Origin: J027 sp034437655
GTDB lineage: Bacteria > Chloroflexota > Anaerolineae > Aggregatilineales > J027
DNA: 64,000 bases
Assembly: GCA_034437655.1 (NCBI GenBank)
Contig: DAOTTU010000113.1
Location: 1-64,000, forward strand
Reading direction: 5' to 3'
This document shows positions 17,782 to 27,036 of this stretch, in pieces (the stretch's first letter is position 1; each line of letters starts with the position of its first letter). A program made the translations under genes and the position numbers. Under the pieces are notes generated by a model that was not told the DNA's origin, ran no database searches, and saw nothing but the letters and a program-made list of their open reading frames with translations.

Positions 17782-18828
17782 TTATTCACCTTCTGGTGTT
17801 GTTGTTTCTGGGATTATGAGTTGCCATTCAGTACCGTCTGGCAACAGTTGTAGAATATCACCCTCGCGGCGTTGGATATATTGAATGAATTCGCCTTCTG
17901 GATCAGTACCAGCTTGCGTTGTGCCACTGTACGCTGTTTCGGCTTCAACGGCCCAACCAAGGCGATCACGGACGCCGGGCTCGTCTCGCCACACACGTCC
18001 AAAGCCGCGAATCGGTTGAACCAAACCGGCCGCTGGCGGAACAAGGGTGTCATCGCGTTCGGGGTCGCCGTCGCGGAACTCGTCTGGGACTTGTTGCCAC
18101 TGCGGGGCCTCATTATCTTCATAAAAGATAAAGATTTCGTTAGTCAGGCTTGACCAGATCATCAATCCGTTCTGAAAACGTTGTTGGGCAAAGGTGCCGC
18201 CGCTGCTTTCTGCACTGGGGCAGCCGCCAACCGCCCCGGCAAAAAACCACTGTCCTTCGCAGTTCACTGCGACTTCGACGGTGGCTTCGACGGCCGCGCC
18301 GCTGACTTCTGCGACCAGCACAAATTGCGCCAGTTCGGTGACGTCGGTGGCTGTGCTAAGCGTGATTTGCCCTTCATCACGGAGCGGTCGGGGATTTTCG
18401 CGTTCCCCTTGACCATTGATCGTATAGACTGTAATGCTTTCCGCGCCACGCACCTGCCAGAATAAAGTGACGTTATCGCCGGGTGCTATAAGTTCTGCAT
18501 TGGTGATGAAGTATTCAATTTCAATGCCAAGTTCCGTAGGGGCCGGGGTAAAAGTGATGGTCGGCGGTGCCGGGGTGAAGGTCGGCCCCAGTGGGCTTGT
18601 CGGCGTAATGTTGGGGTCGAGTGCAAGTGGTGTCGCGGTTGAGACAATACTGACTTCGGGTGCAGGGGTACTGGTTGGTATGGTTGGGGTAGGGCTTTGC
18701 GGTTGTGGTGTGGTGGTGGGGGTGGGCTCAGTTGGGCGCGGGGAGACGATGATGGGGCTACGGTTGCTGCCTGTACAGCCTATCAACACCAACAAGAGCA
18801 GCAACAATGGCACTACGCGGTTCAACAC
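17782..18828 (-). CDS. Lipoprotein with Thr/Pro linker and W-R-rich C-terminal domain
   Basis: Lipobox IGC (Cys18) and a Thr/Pro linker to about residue 95. Then an Ig-like region (VTLFWQVRGAESITVYTIN) and a C-terminal ~130 residues with GTFAQQRFQNGLMIWSS, a pattern like the repeat domain in Chloroflexota cell-surface proteins that includes RFQNG/GLGWA motifs. First gene of the operon with M50 and SLT, stop six nt before the M50 start. The start is either GTG 18828 or TTG 18825; AGGAG spacing favours the TTG. Confidence 0.75.
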   Translation of the reverse strand: MLNRVVPLLLLLLVLIGCTGSNRSPIIVSPRPTEPTPTTTPQPQSPTPTIPTSTPAPEVSIVSTATPLALDPNITPTSPLGPTFTPAPPTITFTPAPTELGIEIEYFITNAELIAPGDNVTLFWQVRGAESITVYTINGQGERENPRPLRDEGQITLSTATDVTELAQFVLVAEVSGAAVEATVEVAVNCEGQWFFAGAVGGCPSAESSGGTFAQQRFQNGLMIWSSLTNEIFIFYEDNEAPQWQQVPDEFRDGDPERDDTLVPPAAGLVQPIRGFGRVWRDEPGVRDRLGWAVEAETAYSGTTQAGTDPEGEFIQYIQRREGDILQLLPDGTEWQLIIPETTTPEGE

Positions 18829-18850
18829 TGGCTCCTACCATAGAAATACA

Positions 18851-18878
18851 AAAGCGCCCCGTGTTTGGACGACGCTTT
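18851..18878 (-). terminator. Putative terminator after tRNA-Lys
   Basis: On the minus strand AAAGCG pairs with CGCTTT and is followed by TTTTGTATT. It lies about 30 nt after the 3' end of the tRNA. Confidence 0.5.
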
Positions 18879-18908
18879 CCCTAAGCCATGAATTTTAGTC
18901 TGATCGTG

Positions 18909-18981
18909 TGACCCTGGAGGGACTCGAACCCCCAACCAATTGATTAAGAGTCAACTGCTCTGCCAGTTGAGCTACAGGGCC
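18909..18981 (-). tRNA. tRNA-Lys (anticodon CUU)
   Basis: Acceptor GGCCCTG/CAGGGTC with one G-T pair, D-arm GCTC..GAGC, anticodon stem TTGA/TCAA with loop CTCTTAA (CTT), T-arm GGGGG-TTCGAGT-CCCTC-like, discriminator A. CCA is not encoded. Confidence 0.96.
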
Positions 18982-19124
18982 GCAATGCTTTGAAAGTATA
19001 GCACACTCGGGGGGCGTGTCAAGCTGGCAATGCCACAAAATATAACGTACTCATGCCCCCATCACGCAAACAAGTTATGATTCCCTACGATTGATAATTT
19101 GTTGCTATTGAAAGAAGATTCTAC

Positions 19125-20132
19125 ATGCTTAAAGGTCTCCAATTCACAGATGACATCGAGATTCAACGCCTTCTCAATGGAATGTGGCAGGTGTCGGGAG
19201 CGCACGGCCCGGTTGAACCCAAACAGGCGGTGGCTGACATGGTGCGCTATCATGACGCGGGCTACAAAACGTGGGATTTAGCCGACCATTATGGCCCCGC
19301 TGAAGACCTGATTGGTGCATTTCGTAAGGTGATTGAACAGCGCGACGGTGCAGAGGCCCTGCGTGATGTGGTTGCCTTCACCAAATGGGTACCACGCCCG
19401 GGACCGATGCCGCGTGATGTTGTGCAGGACGCCATTAATGTCTCACGGCGCAGAATGAAGGTTGAAACGCTTGATCTATTGCAATTCCACTGGTGGGATT
19501 ATCGCAACCCGGCCTATCTGGACGCGCTTGATCACATGGCTACCTTGCGCGACGACGGGCAAATTCGGCATCTGGCCTTAACCAACTTTGATACGCGCCG
19601 GGTGCAAAAAATCACGGAGCATGGGGTGCGCATCGTGTCGAATCAGGTGCAGTTTTCGCTGATTGACCGTCGTCCCGAAGTGCAGATGATTGACTATTGC
19701 GCTGACAATGAGATATGGCTGCTGACCTATGGCACACTGTGCGGGGGTTTGATCTCGGACAAATATCTCAATCAACCAGAACCAACACCGCGCCAGTTGA
19801 CAACCGCCAGCCTGCGCAAATACAAACAGATGATTGACGCCTGGGGTGGGTGGTCGCTGTTTCAAGAATTATTGCAAGCACTGAAGCATATCGCGGATAA
19901 GTACGATGTCAGTATTGCTAATGTTGCGACGCGGGCGATTCTGGATAAGCCAGTGGTTGCCGGGGTCATCGTTGGGGTGCGGTTGGGCAATACCGAACAT
20001 CGCACTGACAATGAACGTGTCTTCAGACTTATGTTAGATGAAGATGACCACGCCGCGATTGACAGCGTGAGTGCCCGGGCCAACGACCTCTTTGCCATCA
20101 TCGGGGACTGTGGTGACGAATATCGGCGCTAA
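19125..20132 (+). CDS. Aldo/keto reductase family oxidoreductase
   Basis: A 335-residue TIM-barrel AKR. The catalytic tetrad is visible: D51 and Y56 in WDLADHYG, K87 in FTKWVP and H122 in LQFHWWDY. The NADP-binding end region is LDKPVVAGVIVGVRLGNTEH. Substrate unknown. It lies just upstream of the copper operon, but that operon has its own promoter and no shared role is implied. Confidence 0.9.
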   Translation: MLKGLQFTDDIEIQRLLNGMWQVSGAHGPVEPKQAVADMVRYHDAGYKTWDLADHYGPAEDLIGAFRKVIEQRDGAEALRDVVAFTKWVPRPGPMPRDVVQDAINVSRRRMKVETLDLLQFHWWDYRNPAYLDALDHMATLRDDGQIRHLALTNFDTRRVQKITEHGVRIVSNQVQFSLIDRRPEVQMIDYCADNEIWLLTYGTLCGGLISDKYLNQPEPTPRQLTTASLRKYKQMIDAWGGWSLFQELLQALKHIADKYDVSIANVATRAILDKPVVAGVIVGVRLGNTEHRTDNERVFRLMLDEDDHAAIDSVSARANDLFAIIGDCGDEYRR

Positions 20133-20147
20133 CGGTGCCAAAAAGCA

Positions 20148-20177
20148 TTGACAGCGACTCTTGCAACCCTCTATACT
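20148..20177 (+). promoter_or_regulatory. Promoter of the copper operon
   Basis: A consensus TTGACA at 20148-20153 and TATACT at 20172-20177 with an 18-bp spacer, just upstream of the CsoR operator-like palindrome. Confidence 0.75.
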
Positions 20178-20190
20178 AAACGCAATTGTA

Positions 20191-20210
20191 TACCCCTCCC
20201 CCGGGGGGTA
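20191..20210 (+). promoter_or_regulatory. CsoR-type operator
   Basis: Inverted repeat TACCCC-N8-GGGGTA with a GC-rich centre, between the -10 box and the csoR start, overlapping or just after the expected transcription start. It resembles known CsoR sites (TACCC...GGGTA). Binding by the adjacent regulator is inferred. Confidence 0.7.
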
Positions 20211-20233
20211 GGGTAGGCTGGAAAGGATTTCAA

Positions 20234-20521
20234 ATGGATGACCAAACCCGTAGCGCTGTGATCAATCGCCTGAAATCTGTGGCAGGACACATCAACGGCA
20301 TCATCAAAATGTTAGAAGATGATCGCTATTGCATTGACGTGATTAAGCAGATTCAAGCAACACAGGCGGGGCTGGCGCGGACAAGCGACGTCATCCTCGA
20401 AAATCACCTTGACACGTGCGTGACAACTGCCATGCGTGGCGATGATGCTGGCGAACGTGAGCAGGTTATCGCTGAAATCCTCGAAGTCTTCCGTACCGAA
20501 AACCGCACCAGCAAAAAATGA
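20234..20521 (+). CDS. csoR: CsoR-family copper-sensing repressor
   Basis: A 95-residue all-helical CsoR/RcnR protein with the Cu(I) triad C33, H58 and C62 (YCIDVIKQI and ENHLDTC). Cu(I) binding releases DNA and derepresses copper export. ATG 20234 follows GGAAAGGA at a suitable distance and begins at the family N-terminus. First gene of csoR-copZ-copA, behind the promoter and operator listed. Confidence 0.93.
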   Translation: MDDQTRSAVINRLKSVAGHINGIIKMLEDDRYCIDVIKQIQATQAGLARTSDVILENHLDTCVTTAMRGDDAGEREQVIAEILEVFRTENRTSKK

Positions 20522-20568
20522 CATTACTTTTCCAGGACCGCAGTTCATCAAAGGAAGGAGAGAACACG

Positions 20569-20775
20569 ATGCAAAAGACCGTTACCGTTCCCGGCATTAG
20601 TTGTGGGCACTGTGTTGCTACCATCGAACGTGAGTTGAGCGAGCTTGACGGTGTAAGCCATGTCAAAGCCATTGAAGATTCGAAGCAACTCACGGTTGAA
20701 TGGGGCGACCCGGCGACCTGGAGCGACATTGTAGAATTACTTGAAGAAATTGAATATCCACCTCAGGAAAACTAG
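20569..20775 (+). CDS. copZ: CopZ-like copper chaperone (HMA domain)
   Basis: A 68-residue heavy-metal-associated domain with GISCGHC (C12, C15) and the ferredoxin-like betaalphabetabetaalphabeta pattern. It should hand Cu(I) to CopA. AAGGAAGGAG lies eight nt upstream of ATG 20569. Confidence 0.93.
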   Translation: MQKTVTVPGISCGHCVATIERELSELDGVSHVKAIEDSKQLTVEWGDPATWSDIVELLEEIEYPPQEN

Positions 20776-20864
20776 CGCATAAACAAGCGGGCATCCGGCT
20801 TTGGGTGTCCTCATCCTCTCTGCGAATTTCCTGAAGAAACCACCACAGAAACGGAGAACGACCA

Positions 20865-23303
20865 ATGCCGACGACCACCCTTGACCTACCTGTCACCGGA
20901 ATGCATTGCGCCAACTGTGCTAAATCTATTGAACGAAATGTCAAAAAACTTGACGGTGTAGAAACGGCCAGCGTCAACTATGCGAGCGAAAAGCTACAGG
21001 TTACGTTTGACCGCAAACAAACGTCACCAGACACGATTGTGCAACGCATTCGCGACGTCGGATATGACGTTCCGCGCACGAGTATTGAGTTGCCCATCAC
21101 GGGGATGCATTGCGCGAATTGCGCGAAGTCCGTGTCGCGGTCGCTCAAGAAAGTGAATGGTGTGCTGGATGCCGATGTTAACTATGCCAATGAACGGGCG
21201 GTGGTATCACTGGCGTCTGGCGTTGAGCGCCTTGACCTGATCCAGGCCGTCGAGAAAGCGGGCTATGGTGTGGTCGAAAGCGATGAAGCCGATGGTGATA
21301 TTCATGACGCGGAAGCTGAAGCCCGTGAAGCCGAGCTGCAACACCAGATGCAACGCTTAATCGTCGGCGTTGTGTTCACAGTGCCGCTATTCCTATTCAG
21401 CATGTCGCGTGACTTTGGCCTGCTCGGTGAATGGGCGATGGCGGGTTGGGTGAATATGCTATTCTGGGCGCTGGCGACCCCCGTTCAGTTCTATGTTGGC
21501 TGGGACTACTACGTCGGCGCGTACAAGTCGTTGCGTAATGGTATGGCCAATATGGACGTGCTGGTGGCGATGGGCTCCTCGGCAGCGTACTTCTACAGCA
21601 TCCCGATTGCACTTGGTTATCACGGGCTTGGGCATCATGTCTACTTTGAAACCTCTGCTATGATTATCACGCTGATTGTCGTGGGCAAAGTGCTTGAAGC
21701 GCGTGCTAAGGGCAAGACCAGCGCCGCGATCCGGCAGTTGATTGGCTTGCAACCGCGCACTGCCCGCGTGGTACGTGACGGCAATGAACGCGACATCCCG
21801 ATTGAACAGGTGCGCGTTGGAGATGTTGTCATCGTCCGCCCTGGCGAGAAAATCCCCGTTGATGGCACCGTTGTGGATGGCCATAGCGCCGTTGATGAAA
21901 GCATGTTGACAGGCGAACCTATCCCGGTGAACAAATCTGCTGGTGACAAAGTTTCAGGCGCGACGATGAACAAAAACGGGATGTTGCGCTTTGAAGCGAC
22001 CCGCGTCGGCCGTGACACCGCGCTGGCTCAGATTATACGACTGGTGGAACAAGCGCAGGGTAGCCGGGCCCCCGTGCAAGATCTGGTGGATCGTGTTGCA
22101 GCGGTGTTTGTGCCGGTGGTATTGGTCATCGCGACATTGACCTTTGGCGTGTGGTTCATGGGTGATGGAGACTTCACCACAGCGTTAATCCGTACCATCG
22201 CGGTGCTGGTGATTGCGTGCCCGTGTGCGATGGGTTTAGCCACTCCGACGGCCATCATGGTGGGCGTGGGACGAGGCGCTGAAAACGGAATTTTGTTCCG
22301 TAACAGCCGTGCCTTGCAAAAAGCGCATCAACTTGACGCGATTGTACTTGATAAAACGGGCACCATTACTCGTGGTGAACCTGTACTCAGCAGCATCGTG
22401 GTCAGTGATACCAGCGACCTCTCGCAGGATACGGTGCTGCGGCTGGCAGCGAGTGCAGAACGTGGTAGCGAACACCCTATCGGTGCGGCGATTGTCCAGG
22501 CGGCGCAGCAACAGGGCGTTGCATTGGGCGAACCGCAGGGCTTTGAAGCGGTTGCCGGGCATGGTATTGTCGCAGAGGTCGAAGGACAGCGGGTGTTGGT
22601 GGGCAGTCAACGCTTTATGGAAGAACGTGCCGTGCATTTGAACGGACTCGGCCCCAGGTCTGAAGCGTTGCAGGGACGCGGCGAAACCCCCGTCTGGCTG
22701 GCCGTTGAAGATCAATCGGTCGCGTTGCTGAGCGTGGCTGACACCATTAAAGACGGTTCGCGTGAGGCTGTCGAGGCTATGCACGACCTCGGTTTGCAGG
22801 TGATTATGCTAACCGGGGACAACGAACGCACTGCGAAAACCATTGCCGCTGAAGCTGGTATTGAGCGCGTCATTGCTGGTGTATTGCCAGACCAGAAAGC
22901 CGCACATATCAAAACCTTGCAAGACGAAGGGTTGAGCGTGGCCATGGTTGGCGATGGTATCAACGATGCCCCGGCCCTGGCCCGGGCAGATGTCGGTGTG
23001 GCGATTGGCACGGGCACCGATGTCGCAATGGAAACGGCCGACGTCACCTTGATGCGGGGCGACCTGCGCACCGTTCCCCATGCAATCTATCTTTCGCACC
23101 GGACCATGAACGTTATCCGCCAGAATCTATTCTGGGCGTTTGGCTACAATGCGCTGCTGATTCCTGTAGCGGCTGGCGTGCTGACGCTGGTTGCGTTTGC
23201 GCCGGAATTTTTGCAGCAACTGCACCCGATTCTGGCGGCGTTTGCGATGGCGTTTAGTAGCGTGAGCGTGGTGACGAATAGTTTGCGTTTGCGGGCGGGC
23301 TAG
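20865..23303 (+). CDS. copA: Cu(I)-exporting P1B-type ATPase
   Basis: An 812-residue P1B-1 ATPase with two N-terminal HMA domains, each GMHCANC (C15/C18 and C83/C86). TGEP at 349-352, CPC at 452-454 in the transport helix, phosphorylation motif DKTGT at 496-500, SEHPIGAA nucleotide-site His-Pro, GDGINDAP, and the last-helix MAFSSVSVV. It pumps Cu(I) out of the cytoplasm. Follows copZ by 89 nt in the same operon; GGAG upstream of the ATG. Confidence 0.96.
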   Translation: MPTTTLDLPVTGMHCANCAKSIERNVKKLDGVETASVNYASEKLQVTFDRKQTSPDTIVQRIRDVGYDVPRTSIELPITGMHCANCAKSVSRSLKKVNGVLDADVNYANERAVVSLASGVERLDLIQAVEKAGYGVVESDEADGDIHDAEAEAREAELQHQMQRLIVGVVFTVPLFLFSMSRDFGLLGEWAMAGWVNMLFWALATPVQFYVGWDYYVGAYKSLRNGMANMDVLVAMGSSAAYFYSIPIALGYHGLGHHVYFETSAMIITLIVVGKVLEARAKGKTSAAIRQLIGLQPRTARVVRDGNERDIPIEQVRVGDVVIVRPGEKIPVDGTVVDGHSAVDESMLTGEPIPVNKSAGDKVSGATMNKNGMLRFEATRVGRDTALAQIIRLVEQAQGSRAPVQDLVDRVAAVFVPVVLVIATLTFGVWFMGDGDFTTALIRTIAVLVIACPCAMGLATPTAIMVGVGRGAENGILFRNSRALQKAHQLDAIVLDKTGTITRGEPVLSSIVVSDTSDLSQDTVLRLAASAERGSEHPIGAAIVQAAQQQGVALGEPQGFEAVAGHGIVAEVEGQRVLVGSQRFMEERAVHLNGLGPRSEALQGRGETPVWLAVEDQSVALLSVADTIKDGSREAVEAMHDLGLQVIMLTGDNERTAKTIAAEAGIERVIAGVLPDQKAAHIKTLQDEGLSVAMVGDGINDAPALARADVGVAIGTGTDVAMETADVTLMRGDLRTVPHAIYLSHRTMNVIRQNLFWAFGYNALLIPVAAGVLTLVAFAPEFLQQLHPILAAFAMAFSSVSVVTNSLRLRAG

Positions 23304-23306
23304 GCA

Positions 23307-23747
23307 CTACCACAACCCGCTCAAATCACGGTGGCGATTGTCGAGTACATATTGATTAATCACCTGTCCGTCTTTGATTTCAATATGATGCTCGAATTCG
23401 TACACCGACCCGAACCCCATATGTACATACTGCAACAATTCCCCTTTAGGGATATGCAGTACCGCCTTCACCCAATCTGCGAAAATTGGGATGTCGGTAG
23501 TGACCTGATAACGCCCGACAATATCCACCAGATAAAAACGGTTGTCGCGAACCATCCATGTACCGATGTATTCACGCCAGCACGCTGTTGAGAAAATGAT
23601 AGAACTGACGTTGCCAGCCAGCCCATTGTGAATTTCGGTATCACTCAACTTGCGAATGTCGGGGTGGTCTTCAGGGATACGCGGACAAAAAGCCATAGAA
23701 GTAACGACACCATCCAAAATAAGTTGCTCATGCACCTGGGCAGTCAT
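23307..23747 (-). CDS. Conserved hypothetical protein
   Basis: A 146-residue soluble protein with many aromatic residues and a WVKAVLHIPKGELLQYVHMGFGSVYE block that I associate with an unnamed bacterial family. No catalytic motif or signal peptide. Convergent with copA, with only three bases between the stops. A perfect inverted repeat lies upstream of its start. Confidence 0.65.
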   Translation of the reverse strand: MTAQVHEQLILDGVVTSMAFCPRIPEDHPDIRKLSDTEIHNGLAGNVSSIIFSTACWREYIGTWMVRDNRFYLVDIVGRYQVTTDIPIFADWVKAVLHIPKGELLQYVHMGFGSVYEFEHHIEIKDGQVINQYVLDNRHRDLSGLW

Positions 23748-23763
23748 GAAGGCATTATCCTAC

Positions 23764-23802
23764 TGTATAGATTTGTTAGCACTTGTATACAAAACTATAC
23801 AA
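23764..23802 (-). promoter_or_regulatory. Putative promoter with overlapping palindrome
   Basis: Minus-strand TTGTAT and TATACA boxes with a 17-bp spacer upstream of the 23747 start. The perfect inverted repeat TTGTATA-N6-TATACAA at 23783-23802 covers the -35 box and could be an operator. The implied leader is very short, so the boxes may be misassigned. Confidence 0.35.
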
Positions 23803-23878
23803 TAGCCCCCGGCGAAACCCTATAGTGCCAGAGAACTATTTTTGAGACGGTTATAGTGTGGCGGATTAGGTGCTTGCG

Positions 23879-25174
23879 CTATTGACCAAATGGAGTTGGT
23901 GTAGGCGGAAAGCGTATCTCATTAATTGGCGGTGGGGTTGGTGCGGGGCCGTCAGCGCCTAGCCAGCGGGCCCAGTTGGTTTCAATTTCCGATAAGGGCA
24001 ACCCGATTGCCTGCTGAATCGCTTCATTGCGGTCAGCGCCGTCAATCAACGCTTCTACCATGACACGGTGCGCGTCCAACCCATAGTTGAGTACCATCCA
24101 GTGAAAGAAGCTGTAGCCGATGTCGTAACCCAAACGGCCGAGCCCATCTGAGCCGACACTGCTTGCGAACAAGGTGTCATAGCTACCCAGCAATAAAGAG
24201 GGCAATTCGTCGCGGTCAGCGAAGTTGCGCACGCGGTCGAGGTAGTCATAGGGCTGGCTGAGTTCAAACAGTGTGGCGTTGCCCTCGCTGAACCATGAAC
24301 CAGCCGGGAAACCATCATCACCGACGACATCAAACTGATACAGGTGCGCGATTTCATGCGGCACAGTGCCATAGGCCAGGTCGGTCAGGTCATTGTCCAC
24401 AACCACCTGCACAGTCGCCCCCCAGCGGCTGTCAGTGCGCCCAACCACGCTCACGAAGAACAACCCAAAAACACGATCAAACTCCTCACGGTCTGCAAAC
24501 AACACCACACGCGGCTTGTATGAAAGGGTGCGCCCCCATGCCTGTTTAAAGGTCTCGCGTTGTTGTTCCATGGCGTCGAAGGTCATGTCTACCAGTTCAT
24601 CAGGGAGGTCACCTTCCAGCACAAGGATGATGTCTTCAGACTCGAAGCGCTGCCAGAGTTCAAGGTTATTGGGCAAGAACTCATTGCCTACAATCCATTC
24701 TGTGCGGAAGCGGTTGCCTTCGCTGTCGATAAAGCTCCAGTAGTAATTCACCGCCGCGAAGGGGGCCAGCGGTTCACCGAGGCGCACGGGTAACGTGATC
24801 TCACCACTAGCTGGCACGTTGCGAACCTCACGGCGTTGGAGTTCATCGGGCGTGTGTGACCAGATGACAGAGGCCGTTACGATGTCGCCTTGATCGCTAC
24901 TGGCGTTGACCGTAAACGAGAAGCCATCGGGGTAACTACTACTGAACGAAGACTCACCGACCGCCCAACTGGCATCACCGACACTGGTGCCGGGTTCAGC
25001 GAAGCGGTTGTCGTCCCACTCGCGTTCCGTGTCGAGATACCAGTCTTCTACAAAGGGGGTTGGCGTTGGGCTGCCCTGTGCAAAGGTGGAGACACTGAGC
25101 AGCGTAAACAGTAGGGAAAGCGTTATTCCGGCGGCAAGAAAGATTGGTATAATGCGGCTTTTGTGAGGGGGCAT
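23879..25174 (-). CDS. Secreted MA-type metallopeptidase-like protein
   Basis: A 431-residue protein with signal peptide 1-33 and a short Pro/Thr stretch. An Ig-like N-terminal region (FSFTVNASSDQGDI) precedes a gluzincin-like domain: HEIAH at 273-277 (His ligands and catalytic Glu) and a downstream WFSEGNA whose Glu is the probable third ligand. This matches the peptidase MA-like family common in Chloroflexota. Secreted protease, substrate unknown; the Pro/Thr tail ends without an anchor. Confidence 0.8.
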   Translation of the reverse strand: MPPHKSRIIPIFLAAGITLSLLFTLLSVSTFAQGSPTPTPFVEDWYLDTEREWDDNRFAEPGTSVGDASWAVGESSFSSSYPDGFSFTVNASSDQGDIVTASVIWSHTPDELQRREVRNVPASGEITLPVRLGEPLAPFAAVNYYWSFIDSEGNRFRTEWIVGNEFLPNNLELWQRFESEDIILVLEGDLPDELVDMTFDAMEQQRETFKQAWGRTLSYKPRVVLFADREEFDRVFGLFFVSVVGRTDSRWGATVQVVVDNDLTDLAYGTVPHEIAHLYQFDVVGDDGFPAGSWFSEGNATLFELSQPYDYLDRVRNFADRDELPSLLLGSYDTLFASSVGSDGLGRLGYDIGYSFFHWMVLNYGLDAHRVMVEALIDGADRNEAIQQAIGLPLSEIETNWARWLGADGPAPTPPPINEIRFPPTPTPFGQ

Positions 25175-25247
25175 AAGACAGTACCTTTCACGATAGGTTT
25201 AGTCTACATAGAAGCACAGGAACGTAAGCAGTCAATGAAAACAGCGC

Positions 25248-27035
25248 ATGAATAAGACAAATTTCCTATGGCTTCTCACCGGGGTGTTACTCCTGGCGGC
25301 AGTGTTGCGCATAGATGGCTTGAATGCACAGGGGTTGTGGGGCGATGAAGGCTGGTCGGTTGAGTTTTCTGCTGACCCTGATCCACAAGCAGTAGCGCTG
25401 GCATTGGTGCCAGACCTCCACCCGCCGTTATATTTCATGACGCTGGCGTGGTGGCGCGAAGTAGCCGGCGATGATGAAATTGCATTGCGGTTACCTGCTG
25501 TTTTCGCTGCGCTGGTCACTGTGGCGACTGTGGCCCGGTTGACCGAAAATCATGCGGCGGGGGTGGTTGCTGCGGTCGTGTTGGCTATTGCTGATAAGCA
25601 CATTGTACTATCGCAAGAAGTCCGTCAATATCCCGCTGCATTAATGTTAACCGCGCTGTCAAGCTGGTTCTTTTTACGCACGTTACGGCGGCCAACCCGT
25701 GCCAATGTGCTGATCTACGCTGCATTGATTATCGCTAGCCTTTACACACATTACTACACAGCATTGGTGATTCTGGTTCACGCGCTGTTCACTCTATTGA
25801 TGCAGCATCCGCGCCGCTGGCCGCTGGTTCGTGTGATGGGGCTGGCATCACTGGCGTTTTTGCCGTGGGCCTTCGTGGCGGTGCAACAGTTACAAATCCG
25901 GTCAGAAGGCATTTTGCATTCCATGCCGCTCAATGCCGATACCCTCGACTTTCTGTTGGTCGATTTTCTGGGGCGGCCGGTGGTGTTGTTGGGACTGCTG
26001 GTCGTGTTGGGTCTATGGACAGCGGTGCAGCGACGTTCACAGCCCGGTATGGTGGCGGCGTTGTGGCTGGCGGTGCCGATTGCGGTGACGGTGCTGGTAT
26101 ATCCGGTTGTTACCCTTGTCACGGATCGTAATCTGGCGTTGTTGTTGGTGCCGATTGCCTTGCTGGCCGGGCAGGGGGCGGTGCTGTTTCGACCGGTGGG
26201 GCGTATTGCACTTGTTGTTCTGATGGTGGGAAACGGGCTGGCAAGCCTTGATTCTTACTATGAGCATCCTCCCTGGCGCGAGATGGCCGAATATGTGGCC
26301 ACGCGCTATCCGGCTGGCGAACCTGTCTTTATGGATGTCGTCGGTGGTGACAAGGCGCTGCGCTATCATCTAGAGCAAGAACTACCCCCCGATGCTGAAA
26401 TCGTCTCATTGAATCAGGTTCGCATTGATCAGGGTATTTATTTCCTCGGCGTGTGGGATCAGTATTTGCAGCAGAATGATGGCTTCTGGGTGGCATATTG
26501 GGTTAATCAAGACCGTGAATGGGACATCCGCGAACCGTTGGAACAGGCCGGCTTTGTACGCACAGCGACCCACCGGACGTTTCATTTAGGTAACCCAATC
26601 GAATGGCATCACTACGACCGCCTCCCTGAACTGAACGAGGTACGCACACGTTACGATGATACGATTCGGCTACATCGGGTGCAGTATCCGGCGGCAACAA
26701 CGGCTGACATGCTCAATGTTAGCCTGTGGTGGAGTACAACACGCTCACTTTCTATCAGTTATAGTGTGTCCGTCTTTCTTCTAGATGACACCGGGCGGCT
26801 TGTGACTCAGCATGATGGCCCGCCGCAGGATGGCGCTGCACCTACCAACACCTGGGCAGTCGATGCTGTGGTTCTAGATACGCATCAGGTAGACCTCTCA
26901 TCTGTAACAGCAGGAACCTATCAATTGGCGGTGAAGCTGTACGACTCTGCGACCGGGGCGGTCTTGCCTGCTGGACAGGATAACGCCGAATACTATATAG
27001 TGGATGAGGTTCAAATTGCTGATACAGGAGACTAA
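25248..27035 (+). CDS. GT39-like multi-pass glycosyltransferase
   Basis: A 595-residue protein with an N-terminal block of about ten hydrophobic segments and an early acidic motif GLWGDEGWS in the first loop, as in ArnT/PMT-type GT-C enzymes that use lipid-linked sugars. The C-terminal ~200 residues are soluble and beta-rich. Acceptor unknown. The stop is one base before the next start, so it is coupled to the thiol-redox lipoprotein. Confidence 0.8.
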   Translation: MNKTNFLWLLTGVLLLAAVLRIDGLNAQGLWGDEGWSVEFSADPDPQAVALALVPDLHPPLYFMTLAWWREVAGDDEIALRLPAVFAALVTVATVARLTENHAAGVVAAVVLAIADKHIVLSQEVRQYPAALMLTALSSWFFLRTLRRPTRANVLIYAALIIASLYTHYYTALVILVHALFTLLMQHPRRWPLVRVMGLASLAFLPWAFVAVQQLQIRSEGILHSMPLNADTLDFLLVDFLGRPVVLLGLLVVLGLWTAVQRRSQPGMVAALWLAVPIAVTVLVYPVVTLVTDRNLALLLVPIALLAGQGAVLFRPVGRIALVVLMVGNGLASLDSYYEHPPWREMAEYVATRYPAGEPVFMDVVGGDKALRYHLEQELPPDAEIVSLNQVRIDQGIYFLGVWDQYLQQNDGFWVAYWVNQDREWDIREPLEQAGFVRTATHRTFHLGNPIEWHHYDRLPELNEVRTRYDDTIRLHRVQYPAATTADMLNVSLWWSTTRSLSISYSVSVFLLDDTGRLVTQHDGPPQDGAAPTNTWAVDAVVLDTHQVDLSSVTAGTYQLAVKLYDSATGAVLPAGQDNAEYYIVDEVQIADTGD

Positions 27036-27036
27036 T

